A DNA stretch of 8,166 nt from an uncultured Chlorobiota bacterium (GTDB taxonomy: Bacteria > Bacteroidota > Bacteroidia > Bacteroidales > JAADGE01): positions 1 to 8,166 of the forward strand of contig CAMZKI010000259.1 of assembly GCA_947311125.1 (NCBI GenBank), in the 5' to 3' direction. Position 1 is the stretch's first letter. Every line of letters starts with the position of its first letter. Below are positions 7,241 to 8,166 of the stretch, piece after piece. The translations under genes were made by a program, and so were the position numbers. The notes under the pieces were generated by a model. The model was not told the origin of the DNA. It saw only the letters and a program-made list of their open reading frames with translations, and ran no database searches.

Positions 7241-7277
7241 AAGCCGATAAATATTTTAAAACTTATCGGTTTTTTTA
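7241..7277 (+). terminator. Rho-independent terminator after cysN
   Basis: CCGATAA (7244-7250) pairs with TTATCGG (7263-7269) over a 12-base loop, extended by a G-U and two A-U pairs at the base, and is followed by eight T residues (7270-7277) and further T-rich sequence. It begins 22 bases after the cysN stop and should separate the sulfate activation unit from the permease gene. Confidence 0.85.
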
Positions 7278-7308
7278 TTTTTTTAATTCGGAATAAAAGG
7301 ATTTTTTA

Positions 7309-7316
7309 TACTTTTG
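7309..7316 (+). promoter_or_regulatory. Candidate -7 element for the SLC13 permease gene
   Basis: TACTTTTG matches TAnnTTTG and lies 29 bases before the permease ATG, just downstream of the cysN terminator. The -33 region (around 7287-7290, TTCG) is weak. Its position after a terminator supports separate transcription of the permease. Confidence 0.45.
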
Positions 7317-7345
7317 GCTTTTATCTTGTCTCAGAACAGCAAAGC

Positions 7346-8166
7346 ATGACATTTGATGCAATTATAGTAATTATAGTTTTACTTTTTCTTGTAATTTCTT
7401 TGTATAAAGAAATCGTAGGGCCGACGATGACATTCATCATTGCGGTTATAGTTCTCGGAATGACACACGTTCTTGACCCGTCTGAAATTATTGACGGCTT
7501 CTCAAACGAACAAATTGCAATTATTATAATGTTGCTTTTACTCGGAGACATTTACAGAAGAACATCCGTTCTGGATATTTTTTTCGATTGGATTTTTAAA
7601 GGAGCAAAAACAATGAAAAGCTTCACTGCCAGAATGATGCTTATAGTTGCTCCGATGTCGGCATTTCTTAATAATACACCGCTTGTTGCATTAATGATGC
7701 CCTATGTTCATACCGGAGCACAAAGACATAAAGCATCTGTTTCAAAATTAATGATACCCTTATCTTTCGCTGCAATTCTCGGAGGCTGCACAACCTTGAT
7801 AGGAACTTCCACTAACCTGATAGTAAACGGACTTGTAACCGATCAAAAAATAATACCGAACTTGCCTGAATTAAATATCTTCGACTTTACGGCTGTTGGT
7901 TTACCTATGCTGATTATAGGAATTATTTACCTTCTTACGGTAGGTCAAAAATTGCTGCCCGACAATAAAAGTGTTATTGATAAAATACCTGATATTTCAA
8001 GAGAATACATAGTCGAAGGCAGAATAAAAGGAAATAGCTCTTTAATAGGAAAAACAATTGCGGAAGCAGGCTTAAGAAATCTTGAAGGCTTATTTTTATT
8101 TGAAATTTTAAGAGAAAATATCAGAATAACTGCTGTTCCTAATGATACTATTCTTTTGGAAGAAGA
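7346..8166 (+). CDS. SLC13 (DASS) family permease with TrkA-C domain, likely sulfate transporter (3' partial)
   Basis: The frame is open from ATG 7346 to the window end: 273 complete codons, with the C-terminal part missing. Hydrophobic segments occupy about residues 3-19, 27-43, 57-70, 95-120, 135-151 and 180-199. The paired SLC13 signature loops are visible: FLNNTP (107-112) and GTSTNLIVNG (153-162), the Asn-Thr/Ser motifs that bind sodium and the anion in this family. From ~219 a soluble TrkA-C/RCK_C-type domain begins (REYIVEGRIKGNSSLIGKTI); in related permeases two such domains interrupt the membrane part, so the second membrane half should lie beyond the window. SLC13-type proteins carry sulfate, dicarboxylates or phosphate. 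Sulfate is inferred here from the adjacent cysHDN genes, not from residues. It has its own candidate promoter and follows the cysN terminator. Confidence 0.88.
   Translation, partial: MTFDAIIVIIVLLFLVISLYKEIVGPTMTFIIAVIVLGMTHVLDPSEIIDGFSNEQIAIIIMLLLLGDIYRRTSVLDIFFDWIFKGAKTMKSFTARMMLIVAPMSAFLNNTPLVALMMPYVHTGAQRHKASVSKLMIPLSFAAILGGCTTLIGTSTNLIVNGLVTDQKIIPNLPELNIFDFTAVGLPMLIIGIIYLLTVGQKLLPDNKSVIDKIPDISREYIVEGRIKGNSSLIGKTIAEAGLRNLEGLFLFEILRENIRITAVPNDTILLEE

Noticed and set aside
7321..7551. Minus-strand open frame over the permease start
   Set aside because: The plus strand encodes clear SLC13 sequence there, so this is an antisense shadow.

Overview
The window reads as chromosomal DNA from a member of the Bacteroidota. 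It is AT-rich, its intergenic regions carry TAnnTTTG-type (Bacteroidota sigma-ABfr) -7 elements, ribosome-binding regions are A-rich rather than Shine-Dalgarno-like, and one gene is the typical Bacteroidota PD40 propeller / OmpA-like / SPOR envelope protein. The genus cannot be named from what is visible.

Layout. (1) Bases 1-1644, plus strand: the 3' part of a cell-envelope protein, with its beginning outside the window. (2) Bases 1668-1705: a hairpin terminator that can serve both converging genes. (3) Bases 1728-2948, minus strand: a PLP-dependent alpha-oxoamine synthase family enzyme (KBL/BioF/SPT/cysteate acyltransferase superfamily). (4) Bases 2949-3121: a divergent promoter region with one good -7 element on each strand and inverted repeats in the plus-strand leader. 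(5) Bases 3122-7218, plus strand: a probable four-gene transcription unit made of a two-domain VOC protein, cysH (iron-sulfur APS reductase type), cysD and cysN (ATP sulfurylase subunits), closed by a strong terminator at 7241-7277. (6) Bases 7346-8166, plus strand: the 5' part of an SLC13-type permease with a TrkA-C (RCK_C) domain, under its own candidate promoter.

How the genes fit together. The permease probably imports sulfate. CysD and CysN activate it to APS. The CysH version here has the paired cysteines expected of an enzyme that reduces APS directly to sulfite, so the absence of an APS kinase (no cysC, and no kinase domain fused to CysN) is coherent. Sulfite reductase is not in the window. 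The divergent alpha-oxoamine synthase may be linked to sulfur through sulfonolipid (capnine) synthesis, in which such an enzyme joins cysteate to a fatty acyl group. That link is a hypothesis from context, not proof.

The most notable points are an apparent frameshift at a nine-A run at the start of cysN, which would otherwise give a family-like longer N-terminus and which leaves a short ORF ending one base before the downstream ATG; a VOC protein leading the sulfate operon with all four expected metal-binding His positions replaced; and the head-to-head pairing of the acyltransferase-like gene with sulfate assimilation. No mobile element, CRISPR array or RNA gene was seen, and no stretch over 300 bases lacks a gene.
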